Shown: positions 1-8,634 of the stretch, piece by piece
How positions within the stretch are numbered: the stretch's first letter is position 1
Layout of the letters: each line of letters begins with the position of its first letter
From: a virus
DNA: 23,537 nt
IMG/VR virus record: IMGVR_UViG_3300047458_000033
Location: 1-23,537 of that record
Reading direction: 5' to 3' (one strand)
Notes under the pieces: generated by a model
The model's database searches: none
Told to the model about the DNA's origin: nothing
Seen by the model: the letters and a program-made list of their open reading frames with translations, nothing else
Translations under genes and position numbers: made by a program

Positions 1-3000
1 TACACTAGCACTATCTAAACCTAAAAGATCTAATACTTGATTGATATTTCGAGCTACAGATACATCTTCTAATATACTAGTTTGTTTAGGTGTAAGACTA
101 AATTTAGCACCAGCTCTAATTCTTTTTGGTTTACTAGGTATGGCATCTTCAACCATACGGTTTCTAATACTAGTATTAAATAAACCTCGTATAGTCTGAC
201 CGACTCTGTCTCTGTATATAGGCTTAACAGGTTTTTCCCTAACAAGATTTAAATAATCTTTTAGCGTGCCTGTTAGCTCACCATCTGTATACAAAGCATT
301 CATTACATTGTTAGGTATAAACGTAGCCTTGCCAAAATCATCTTTTGTTCTTGGTAATCTAGCAAAGTCACTAGTAGCGTTATCTATCAAGTATTGCTTT
401 ATACGTGTTAAACCTTCACTGTCTTTCTTAGAGTAGTTACGTTTTTTATCATATATAGTTTCTGGATTTACACCAAACATTTTACCATATATTTCTGCAA
501 CAGCAACAGGTACGTTTTTAGTTTGACCAAACCTTGTAACCTCTTGACCTTCAAACGCTTTGTTAGTGGCGTCTGATATTTGTTTTTCAGCTTCAGCTTT
601 ATTCTTTACACCTAAGTTAGTTAACACCGTATCGCTAAACCTAGTTGTTTCAGTAGGTTTTCTTGGACCTTTAGCTTCTTCAGTAACTTCTACTGTAGCT
701 TCTTCAGCTGCAACACCTCTAGCTTCTGTAACATCTTCTGTAAACTCTGTACCTACTACTTCTTCAGCTGCATCTATATATCTTTTAAAACCTGTTTTAG
801 TAGAAAAACTTTTGTTTATAAAACCAGAAAGCGGAGGAACTTGTTCTCCAGCTTCAACTTTTTTATTGTAATCCATTATAACATCAAGCATTCCACGCTT
901 ACCTGTTAATATAGCATCTGTAACTAATTGCTCATCATAATCTGGTCTATTCTCAAAACGTCTAGCTAATCCTCTAGCTGTTGGTTTTAGCAAATTTAAT
1001 ATATCTTCGTAACCAGCTATACCTTGTTCTGCATATATTTGGTTTACTTTATCCGAGTCTTTAGGTGTTAATGAAGCCGCTGCTCTAATTTCTGCATCTT
1101 CAACTACTTCTGGTTTAGTTTCTTTTACTTGCTTACCCTCTTGTACTTGCTGTACGTCTGTAACGCTTAAAGTACCTTCTTTTAGTTTAGTACCTAATGT
1201 TGTAAGAAAATCTACAACATCTGTTTCACCTGTTAAATTAAAACTAGTTTTATTATCTGTAGCATTTTTAATAGAGTTATTTATACCAAAACTTAAAAAG
1301 CTTAGTAACCCTTTGTTTTGTTCAGCTTCTAAGTCTAACCTACCTGAAGATACTTCTTCTAAGAAATTAGTTAAAACTTCATCTGGATCTTGACCTTTTG
1401 TTCTACGTTTTATTCTTCTATAAGCAGATGGGTTTGACTTTTCAAGATAATTCATTACTGTCTTTGATAGACCGTCAAAGTCTTTAGGATTAGAACTTAA
1501 TCCTTCTGTAAATAACGTATGGCCAATCTCATGTATATTTGTAGCAGTTTTACCATTTGCTATAGCATTTTCTTTTACTATAACTATATCATATGTATTT
1601 TTACCTGTTTCAGTATTGCGCAACGATAGGTTAACACCATTAGCAGAACCAGAGTTTACGTTTTTAGTAAACTGTGCCAGTTGTTTTTTAGCATCTTCTT
1701 CTGTAAGGCTACTGTTTGGGTCTGCAAGTCTAGCATCTAACATGTTACTAAATGCATCTATAGCTTCAGCTTTAGTTTCAGCTACAAAAGAATTTTGATC
1801 AACCCCAGCTTCGCTTAAAACTTGATTAGCTTTTAAGCTTTGTTCTATGTTAGCATCAAATGTATCTATCTGCCAAAGTTTTTCAGCTCGTTGCTTTAAC
1901 TGTAAGTTTGTAAACTCTACACCTTCTTTTTCTAGCTCAACTTTAGCTCTGTCAATATATTTATTACGTTCAGCTTCAGGTAACAAGCCTATATTTATCT
2001 TGTAATCTTTTCTAAACTCATCTCTATCTAATTGCAATTCTTCAAACTTGGCGTGTAGTGCTGCTAATATAGGTTTTTTTTGTGCGTCGCTTAGCTCATT
2101 ACTTTCAAGTATTTGTTTAGCCTTAGCTCTCAATAGCTCTTGCTTTGACGTTGCTCTTGCGTATAAATCAAAGCCTTCAGTAGTTAAATTAGCTACAACT
2201 TTTTCTTCTACTTGTTTTATTATTTCGTTGTTAGCATCGTTTAACTCTGCTACTTTTTGCTGTATTATTTTATATTCTGTAGTTCTTTTGTTTAGATCTA
2301 AACCTATCTCGTTTAACTCAACCATTTCATCTAGGTTCTTTCTATAACCTTCAAAGCTATTATAGTCAGATAAGTTTGACAAAACCATACCTTTAACAAC
2401 AGGTACAGAATTTAAACCAGTACCTATAAACATACCATCAAAAGCACCTTGAGGTACATTGTCAAATATACTTACACCTTCTTTACCTCTAAGTATATCA
2501 ATACCATTTTGCGCGAGTACAGTACCACCTTCTGAAAGAGGTTCAACAACAGCTCCATCAACACCAGCTCTTGTAAATTGTTTTGTAAAATGTTTCTTAA
2601 AACCTTCGTTAATTAAACTTCTTTTACCTATTAAATCAGCGGCATTAAATCCTCTTTTCAAAGCAAAAAACGTAGGTGCAAAACCTAATCCAACTTCAGC
2701 TACAGTGAAACCAGTAGCAACAGCTGCTTTGTAGTGCGTGGATAGTTTTGTTCCTAATAACTCTTCTTCTTTATCTAGCAACCTTCTTTGGTCGTCGTAT
2801 GAGCTAGCACCAATACCTATCATACCTGGATATAAACCAGATGCTAGCATCGCAAATGTTGCGCTTTGCCCTACTGTTTGTTGTAAAGCATATTCACCAA
2901 AGTTTTCCCAACTATTAAAAGCATCATCAAAAGCAACATCGTCTTTGTACTTTTTTCTGTACATGTCCTCTGCTTTTTCAACAATGTCAGTAGTAAAATC

Positions 3001-4419
3001 TGTAATAGCGTATGCATTTATAGGCGACGTATTTCTTATTACGGTTTCTACAACATCTTCGTCTATACCAAACAGTTTGTTTAAAGCTATTTCGTAAGAG
3101 TCGGTAGCTATTCTAGTAACACCACCTGCTAACTTATAAGGTATAGAACCAAGTAAATTTCTAGCGTTAGTACCCATTTTCTGTAGCGTACTGTAATTCT
3201 TTTTCAAGAATTCTAATTCAACTTCAGCTTCGTTTAGCTCTACAGGTATTTCGTTTATTTCTTTTTCTAAACCAGCCAGTGTACTACTTACTTCTTGATT
3301 TTCTTTAACTAAATCTTTGTATAAATTAAAAGTTGCTTTTGGAACTTCTTTACCTGTAGACAACACAACTGTCTCAGCGTTTTCAATAGCATTTTTGTAT
3401 TGATTTACAAGATTGTTATATGAATCAACACTAGCTTGTGTAGTTAAATTTTTTGGATCACCTAGTTCATTTATTTTTTGTAGGTATACATCAGCGTCTT
3501 TAGCGCTATTTAATCCACTTAAATCAAACTTATAATCAGGATCATCAAATCTAGCTGATATGTTTATTAAGTTTACACTATTAGGACTATCTTTATATTT
3601 GTTAAATATAGTTTGATACTGATCAGTTGCTCCTGTAAGTTTCTTATCTAACTTTATATACTCGTCAACTTTGTAAGGTACAAGTTTTTCTCTTTCTTCG
3701 TTTGGTATTGAATCCAAATACTCATTAGACTTTCTTTTTTTAACGTCGTACCTATACTTATCTTTTATATTTCTTTCAGCAAGCTTACGTATCTGCTGGT
3801 TAGTAGGATCTTCAACGCCATTTTCTACTAGCATATTTTTAGCGTCGAAAAGTTCTTGCTCATACGGCTGAACCATTCCCATTAAGTTACCTGCCTCATC
3901 GTAATCAGGTCTATATACTAAATCAAACTCTTCTACATACTCACCAGTCGTAGGGTTTTTCCAGCGAGGATCAAATACAGTGTTTATTAAATCTTCGTTT
4001 GTCTGTGGATCATATGGTTGTAGTTCTCTACCTATGCCTTTAGGTGTAAAATCTATAGGGTTATTTAAAAAATCATTATCAACTTGATTAAAAGCCATTG
4101 CTTCTTCATAATCTTGCTTAGACTCTAAATCTGGTTTTAGCTGACGATCTTCTAATTCTTTTTGTCTAGTCTGAGCTCTACCACTGCGCTTTGGTTGTGA
4201 CACCAAAGAAGTATCTACCGAGTCTGACTCCGTACTCTCGGATGCTTGCTCCGGTTGCGGTGTTACAGTTGCATCCGTTTCCGCAACACCGTTTGTCTTT
4301 CCCTCTACAAAAGTAGCTTTACGTTCGTCTACTTTAGTTTGAATATCAGCTGTAGATAAACCTTGAGCTTGTAGTTCATCGACTAAAGCTTTCAATTCTG
4401 CAATTTGCTCTTCGTTCAT
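1..4419 (-). CDS. Giant virion-associated protein with HEIGH zinc-protease motif (C-terminus beyond window)
   Basis: The frame is open from an ATG at 4417-4419 to base 1 (1473 codons, no stop), so the gene continues past the left edge. By eye, residues 1-90 are acidic, Ser/Thr/Pro-rich and probably disordered. Residues about 330-410 are helical and coiled-coil-like. Two hydrophobic stretches lie near 505-530 and 555-582. A HEIGH motif sits at 963-967, with Glu1021/1022 in a FLEEV context as a possible third zinc ligand. Residues about 1139-1216 resemble sigma-70 region 2 in spacing, and an acidic linker follows. The start is 10 bases after the previous stop and has an A/T leader with no Shine-Dalgarno sequence. 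Position at the end of the structural block, large size and mixed domains fit an internal virion protein ejected with DNA, as known for large 'polyvalent' phage proteins. That role is inference. No RNA polymerase DxDxD-type motif was seen in the visible part. Confidence 0.75.
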   Translation of the reverse strand, partial: MNEEQIAELKALVDELQAQGLSTADIQTKVDERKATFVEGKTNGVAETDATVTPQPEQASESTESDSVDTSLVSQPKRSGRAQTRQKELEDRQLKPDLESKQDYEEAMAFNQVDNDFLNNPIDFTPKGIGRELQPYDPQTNEDLINTVFDPRWKNPTTGEYVEEFDLVYRPDYDEAGNLMGMVQPYEQELFDAKNMLVENGVEDPTNQQIRKLAERNIKDKYRYDVKKRKSNEYLDSIPNEEREKLVPYKVDEYIKLDKKLTGATDQYQTIFNKYKDSPNSVNLINISARFDDPDYKFDLSGLNSAKDADVYLQKINELGDPKNLTTQASVDSYNNLVNQYKNAIENAETVVLSTGKEVPKATFNLYKDLVKENQEVSSTLAGLEKEINEIPVELNEAEVELEFLKKNYSTLQKMGTNARNLLGSIPYKLAGGVTRIATDSYEIALNKLFGIDEDVVETVIRNTSPINAYAITDFTTDIVEKAEDMYRKKYKDDVAFDDAFNSWENFGEYALQQTVGQSATFAMLASGLYPGMIGIGASSYDDQRRLLDKEEELLGTKLSTHYKAAVATGFTVAEVGLGFAPTFFALKRGFNAADLIGKRSLINEGFKKHFTKQFTRAGVDGAVVEPLSEGGTVLAQNGIDILRGKEGVSIFDNVPQGAFDGMFIGTGLNSVPVVKGMVLSNLSDYNSFEGYRKNLDEMVELNEIGLDLNKRTTEYKIIQQKVAELNDANNEIIKQVEEKVVANLTTEGFDLYARATSKQELLRAKAKQILESNELSDAQKKPILAALHAKFEELQLDRDEFRKDYKINIGLLPEAERNKYIDRAKVELEKEGVEFTNLQLKQRAEKLWQIDTFDANIEQSLKANQVLSEAGVDQNSFVAETKAEAIDAFSNMLDARLADPNSSLTEEDAKKQLAQFTKNVNSGSANGVNLSLRNTETGKNTYDIVIVKENAIANGKTATNIHEIGHTLFTEGLSSNPKDFDGLSKTVMNYLEKSNPSAYRRIKRRTKGQDPDEVLTNFLEEVSSGRLDLEAEQNKGLLSFLSFGINNSIKNATDNKTSFNLTGETDVVDFLTTLGTKLKEGTLSVTDVQQVQEGKQVKETKPEVVEDAEIRAAASLTPKDSDKVNQIYAEQGIAGYEDILNLLKPTARGLARRFENRPDYDEQLVTDAILTGKRGMLDVIMDYNKKVEAGEQVPPLSGFINKSFSTKTGFKRYIDAAEEVVGTEFTEDVTEARGVAAEEATVEVTEEAKGPRKPTETTRFSDTVLTNLGVKNKAEAEKQISDATNKAFEGQEVTRFGQTKNVPVAVAEIYGKMFGVNPETIYDKKRNYSKKDSEGLTRIKQYLIDNATSDFARLPRTKDDFGKATFIPNNVMNALYTDGELTGTLKDYLNLVREKPVKPIYRDRVGQTIRGLFNTSIRNRMVEDAIPSKPKRIRAGAKFSLTPKQTSILEDVSVARNINQVLDLLGLDSASV

Positions 4420-4429
4420 ATTATTTTAT

Positions 4430-6022
4430 TTATTGACCAGGCATTGTTAACAAATCAATTCCTTTGTAATCCGCTGGTTCTGCTTGTATATCTTGTAGAT
4501 AACTATTATCACCTGTATCTATAAACTTTAACAGATCTCTAAGTTTATCTTCAGTTAGGTTTTCAAATACATTTACAGATCTATCACCACCAGGTGTAGA
4601 CTTTGTTAAAGTGCGGCCTTGCCTACCTCCAACTATAACTTCAGAACCAGAAACTCTAAATCCATATGGAGCTAATTGAACTTCCATATCACTTAAATTA
4701 TATAAAGGTTTACCTTCTTCTTCAGGACCTACGGCTCTACTATCTATTTTAATTTCATCTATGTAAGAAACATCTACTGATTTACCATCACCATCATCTG
4801 TTTTAGCTAACGTATAATTACTATCATTGCCATCACGCAAATCTGAGTATGTAAAATCAGCTATAGCAGCTTCTAGTAAGGCTACAGATTCAGGATTAAA
4901 TGCAGTGCCAGTATCTCCAAAAGACATATCTAATTTATAACCACCTGTTTCATCTTGTCTGTACTTAACGCCAAATTCTTTTTCTAAGTTTTTAACAATG
5001 GCAGGGTCTATATTAGCACCTTGGCCAAGTGTAGTGTTCCATAAACTAATAGCTTGATGAGGATATCTAGCGTAACTTCTTGTTTGTGCATTTATAAATA
5101 CAGAAGTTGTACCTTCTATTTTACCTTGATTACGTGGTTTAAATTGATAATTATATTTACCGTCTTTAGTCGTACTTTGTTCTACTCCAAGAACGTAATC
5201 ATCAGTATAATTCTTTGTTTTTTCATCTATAATACCAGACTCAACTAAGAATTTATTTCTAGAAGTAGCTAAGTCATCTATTTTACCACCATCAAAAGCA
5301 AACAATACTTTAGGATCTGCTACTATATAGTTATTATCTATTTCACCTTTTTCAAAAGCATTTGTTATCTGATCACTAGTATACATAGTTTTAAGTTTCC
5401 AGTTATCATTTTCATCAAAAAACCACTGCTCTCTAGGATTTCTAGTAGCTCCTATTCTAGCTGGCATAGCTAATTGATATTGCTTAGATAAACCTTCATT
5501 CATGTTAACTGTAGATACGCCATTAGGCATATTAACATTAGCATATCCATCTATATAATCAGCTGTAAAACCACTGTCTGCTTGTTTACCTGATTCCACA
5601 ACTAATCCAAGATCGTTTATTTTACCGTCCCAAAAAGCATATTCTTTAGCAAAAGCAGCTTGTTCTTGTTTGCTTCTAGCAGACTTCATACCCATGTAAG
5701 CGTTTGCTTTTTTATCAATAGCAAATAAACCTACTTTATTTAAGCTAGGATTATTTACACCAACTTTTTCCATGTTGTCACTAAACTCATCGTAGGTATC
5801 TAAAACAAATTTAGCGTTTTCATCTAAGTATTTTTGTGTTTGCTGTACAGCTAGTGAATTGTTTTTAGAACGCTTAGCGATTTGCTGCGCAGTTATACGC
5901 CCCATTGTTTCAATAGCTTTAGCCCACGGGTTGCTAGAAGGAGTGTCTACTACAGTGGTAGGTTTTTCGTAAGCACCCCCTCTGCTGCCGTAATTTCTTG
6001 AAAATTGTGGTAACTTTGCCAT
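4430..6022 (-). CDS. Probable internal virion/structural protein, 530 residues
   Basis: A complete 530-residue frame from ATG at 6022 to TAA. I do not recognise a named family. The first 35 residues are basic, Gly/Ser/Pro-rich and look flexible. Residues about 35-90 form a predicted amphipathic helix rich in Gln, Lys and Asn. The rest is mixed and soluble, with many Asp/Asn/Tyr residues and no signal peptide or membrane segment. It lies 11 bases downstream of the glycine-rich probable ejection protein and 10 bases upstream of the giant protein, so it is very likely co-transcribed with both. Context suggests an internal (cargo or ejected) virion component, comparable in position to the cargo-protein genes after the tail hub in crAss-like phages. 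A peripheral tail protein is an alternative. The coding call is firm; the role is inference from position. Confidence 0.7.
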   Translation of the reverse strand: MAKLPQFSRNYGSRGGAYEKPTTVVDTPSSNPWAKAIETMGRITAQQIAKRSKNNSLAVQQTQKYLDENAKFVLDTYDEFSDNMEKVGVNNPSLNKVGLFAIDKKANAYMGMKSARSKQEQAAFAKEYAFWDGKINDLGLVVESGKQADSGFTADYIDGYANVNMPNGVSTVNMNEGLSKQYQLAMPARIGATRNPREQWFFDENDNWKLKTMYTSDQITNAFEKGEIDNNYIVADPKVLFAFDGGKIDDLATSRNKFLVESGIIDEKTKNYTDDYVLGVEQSTTKDGKYNYQFKPRNQGKIEGTTSVFINAQTRSYARYPHQAISLWNTTLGQGANIDPAIVKNLEKEFGVKYRQDETGGYKLDMSFGDTGTAFNPESVALLEAAIADFTYSDLRDGNDSNYTLAKTDDGDGKSVDVSYIDEIKIDSRAVGPEEEGKPLYNLSDMEVQLAPYGFRVSGSEVIVGGRQGRTLTKSTPGGDRSVNVFENLTEDKLRDLLKFIDTGDNSYLQDIQAEPADYKGIDLLTMPGQ

Positions 6023-6033
6023 ATTTTTATTGA

Positions 6034-6762
6034 TTATTGCGGCATTGCGCCAATACCAGCACTAGCTATATTTCCAACAGCGCCAATACCAGCTCCTATA
6101 ACTTGAGCTTTTGATTGTCTAGCTGCCATTTCTTGTTGAGCTGCACCTGTTATTTGAGCTTGTTTTCTATTTAACTGCTCTGTTTCTCTACGTTCTTTTT
6201 CACCATACACAAACTCTTTACCAAGCACATCAGCTTGTTGCATACGTTGAGCTTCTGTCATTTCAGCACTTTGAACTCTTTCTGCTTCAGACATTTGTTT
6301 TTCTTGCAAGCGCTCTTCACCTCTCGCTATAAGCTCTTGGTTTTTAGCTTCTTGTGATTCTAGACTCGCTGAAATACCTCTTTTGCTTTGCAATGCCGCT
6401 TGAGCCAAAGCAGTAGCTCCACCAGCACTAGCACCTGTAGACGCTAATAAATCCAATGTATTAGCCAAAGCAATATCAGCTTCTTCAGCTTGAAACTCAG
6501 CTGCTTGCGTGGCTACGCCAACGTTTTCAAACGGATTTGAAAGCGTACCTGAATTATCTACTATCATACCTTCTAAAGAAACTACATCCTCGTAAGGATT
6601 TATAACTTCTTGTCTTGAATTTTCAAGTTCTCCAAGCTCGTCCATTAAACGGTTTTTATCGCTTCTAGCTCTACGCTCTGCTTTAGCTTGTTGCCCTGCA
6701 GCTACAGCAGTACCAATACCAGTAACAGCTGCACCAACAACCATCGCTGTTGCTATTCCCAT
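6034..6762 (-). CDS. Probable ejection/internal virion protein with glycine-alanine helices at both ends
   Basis: A complete 242-residue frame. Residues 1-24 are a Gly/Ala/Val-rich hydrophobic helix (MGIATAMVVGAAVTGIGTAV), and residues about 215-240 are again Gly/Ala/Ile-rich (IGAGIGAVGNIASAGIGAM). The roughly 190 residues between are highly charged, rich in Glu, Gln, Ala and Arg, and mostly helical with coiled-coil character near 120-205. A membrane-active glycine-zipper-like segment at each end with a long helical middle is typical of small podovirus internal proteins that enter the envelope during DNA ejection (T7 gp14-like in type; no sequence homology is claimed). It starts only 2 bases after the acetyltransferase stop and is followed after 11 bases by the 530-residue gene. 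The N-terminal hydrophobic helix has no cleavage site typical of a secreted protein, so I favour a virion role. Confidence 0.65.
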   Translation of the reverse strand: MGIATAMVVGAAVTGIGTAVAAGQQAKAERRARSDKNRLMDELGELENSRQEVINPYEDVVSLEGMIVDNSGTLSNPFENVGVATQAAEFQAEEADIALANTLDLLASTGASAGGATALAQAALQSKRGISASLESQEAKNQELIARGEERLQEKQMSEAERVQSAEMTEAQRMQQADVLGKEFVYGEKERRETEQLNRKQAQITGAAQQEMAARQSKAQVIGAGIGAVGNIASAGIGAMPQ

Positions 6763-6764
6763 AG

Positions 6765-7169
6765 TTAATTTATTTTTTTCATTAATTCGTGTGAAGGCTG
6801 TGGATCTTCTAACCAGCCTTTATTTCTCATAGATTTACGTATACCATTGCTTTTACCTACGAACAACATGTACTTAAATCCCATACCAATTGCTATTTTT
6901 TCTGCGTCATCAATTAGTTTGTCTATTATATGAGTTCTATCATTTTTATAATTAGGGTCTGATATAATAAATTCTAACCAACAACCTTTCGAGTTTGTTT
7001 TAAATATAAACCCAGCTATTACTGGTGTGTTATTTTCTTCAACAATTATACCGCCCGTACCGTTTTCTGGCAAAGCATCATTGTTTGGTATAGGCCATTT
7101 ATGACCTTCCCACCAAGAGCATAACATGCTCCAGTCTTTTTCTGTAATGTTACGAGTTGTTAATTCCAT
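6765..7169 (-). CDS. GNAT-type N-acetyltransferase-like protein, 134 residues
   Basis: A 134-residue protein with the compact alternating pattern of the GNAT fold. It has an N-terminal helix after LTTRNITEKDW, a strand pair at about 38-58 (GGIIVEENNTPVIAGFIF), a central strand at about 64-71 (WLEFIISD), then the region that usually binds acetyl-CoA (about 72-96, DPNYKND...AEKIAIGMG), and a last strand (YMLFVGKS) with a C-terminal helix. The canonical Q/RxxGxG/A pyrophosphate loop is not clear, so cofactor binding may be altered. Length is slightly short for the family (usually about 140-180). It starts 5 bases after the tail-hub gene stop and ends 2 bases before the next start, so it is tightly embedded in the virion operon. 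It may modify a virion or host protein; the substrate cannot be read from sequence. Confidence 0.65.
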   Translation of the reverse strand: MELTTRNITEKDWSMLCSWWEGHKWPIPNNDALPENGTGGIIVEENNTPVIAGFIFKTNSKGCWLEFIISDPNYKNDRTHIIDKLIDDAEKIAIGMGFKYMLFVGKSNGIRKSMRNKGWLEDPQPSHELMKKIN

Positions 7170-7174
7170 ATAAT

Positions 7175-8611
7175 TTAATAGCTTGATTCTACATATTCAG
7201 AAGACACCGCGAACAATTCTCTAGGTACACCACCTACTCCTGAAGCGGTGTTTTCGAAAGTGGTAGCGTCTGTTTGTATAGTTACAGTAGAATAATAACC
7301 TTTTACACCTGAAATACTGTTACCAAACACTACTTCACCTTGTGTTGGTTGACTATTATTTATAATGTTAGCAAAATACTTACCTTCTTTCTTGGAAAAT
7401 CCAGTGTAATAAGTTACACCACCTTCAATATAACTGCCTTCATCGTAACTATGTATAAGTGCCGCGGTGTCGTTTAACTCAAAAGATCTTGCGGCCTTAA
7501 ACGACGTAACTTCCCAACCAGTTGAACCTTCATAGTTTACTGTTTTAAATACTTTAGAAGCGCTAGCGTTTGGATTAAATATAAACGTTATATTTGATGG
7601 TTGATATTGATCGTAAAAATTACCTCTATTGTCGTTAGTTTCATTTTGATAATTATGTTGATATATTTTACCAGTTTTTATCGTGTAAAATTTATTGTCA
7701 AGACTAAATGCTTGATCTGGATTATATGTAAATCTACTTGGCCAACCTAACACTTGTTCGTCAAAAGATAAAGTTTGATAATCAGTGTTTGGTTTTTGTA
7801 AACTTAAAACATACTGTTTAGAGTATATATCCCAACCACCTATAATAACCCCTTTTTGCGTCGGTGAATCTAACTGGCCAAACTGATCTCTAAAAAAATC
7901 AACCATACCATAATTAGATATTTCAGTTATACCGTCTTGAGACAATCTAAGAACAGCATTGCGATCTCTATCTGTAAAGTATTTTCTATAACCATACACA
8001 GCAAAGCTTCTAGGATCTCTACTTATACCATAGTTACCAGCATAAGCAACTATTTGACCTATAACTAAATTAAGCTGACTAACCGGTGTGCCTCCGCCTT
8101 CAGCTGTGTATATTGCATCTTTATCTATTAGCGCTCTATTGACTTTATTTTCCTGGAATATAATTAAGTTTGTATCTTCAGCATATAGCTTTTGTATGCT
8201 ACCTAGCGCTGGATCTAATGACTTAGTTATATCTTCACCTACGCTAAATACGTTGGTATCATTAATACCTGTTCTAGAATTAAATATACCAGAATATATT
8301 AGTGATGATGTTCTAAAGCTAGCGTTTGGCGAGTCATCTACTAGATACGCTTTTACACCATAACCCATCTCCGTGCTATTAAAACCACCTTCTATACGTG
8401 ATTCTTCTATAACCCAACTTTTACTAACATTAACTTCATTCCCACCTGGGTCAGTCACAGTCGTGTATATAGGAAAAGCTCCAGGTATATCTGTAGGCAC
8501 ACCCATAGAACCGTTCCACAGAGCTTCTGGTTTAAGAGGGGTTTCTCTATTTATTACTGTTTTTCTAAGTAAAAACGAATTATAAAATTTAACTTCTACT
8601 ATAGCTGCCAT
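7175..8611 (-). CDS. Tail hub / muzzle-type protein, second component, 478 residues
   Basis: A complete 478-residue, beta-rich protein with many Gly, Asn, Tyr, Ser and Thr residues and repeated short strand-turn patterns, suggesting a propeller-like or beta-sandwich architecture. The central section (about 105-235) reads like the part of crAss-like tail-hub (muzzle) proteins that runs FNSRTGINDTN, then ITKSLDPALGSIQKLYAED and a later IVAYAGNYGISRDPRSFAVYG; this resemblance is recalled, not searched. The N-terminus (EVKFYNSFLLRKT) has no signal peptide. It lies 23 bases after the stop of the 1561-residue tail protein. The pair may together do what one long protein does in some relatives. A second tail-nozzle or fibre-base protein is the alternative. 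The leader before its ATG (AAATTGGAAACAAC) is the only one here with a GGA, but this is too weak and poorly placed to call a ribosome binding site. Confidence 0.65.
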   Translation of the reverse strand: MAAIVEVKFYNSFLLRKTVINRETPLKPEALWNGSMGVPTDIPGAFPIYTTVTDPGGNEVNVSKSWVIEESRIEGGFNSTEMGYGVKAYLVDDSPNASFRTSSLIYSGIFNSRTGINDTNVFSVGEDITKSLDPALGSIQKLYAEDTNLIIFQENKVNRALIDKDAIYTAEGGGTPVSQLNLVIGQIVAYAGNYGISRDPRSFAVYGYRKYFTDRDRNAVLRLSQDGITEISNYGMVDFFRDQFGQLDSPTQKGVIIGGWDIYSKQYVLSLQKPNTDYQTLSFDEQVLGWPSRFTYNPDQAFSLDNKFYTIKTGKIYQHNYQNETNDNRGNFYDQYQPSNITFIFNPNASASKVFKTVNYEGSTGWEVTSFKAARSFELNDTAALIHSYDEGSYIEGGVTYYTGFSKKEGKYFANIINNSQPTQGEVVFGNSISGVKGYYSTVTIQTDATTFENTASGVGGVPRELFAVSSEYVESSY

Positions 8612-8634
8612 GTTGTTTCCAATTTCATATTTTA

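Noticed and set aside
560-3097. Several plus-strand open frames of 60-119 codons opposite the giant protein.
   Set aside because: They are Ser/Ala/Leu/Thr-rich reverse complements of the minus-strand frame with no start signals or family resemblance, and they are interrupted repeatedly.
1-4419. RNA polymerase subunit in the giant protein (as in virion polymerases of related phages).
   Set aside because: No DxDxD-type metal-binding or double-psi barrel signature was seen in the visible 1473 residues. The remaining C-terminus is outside the window.
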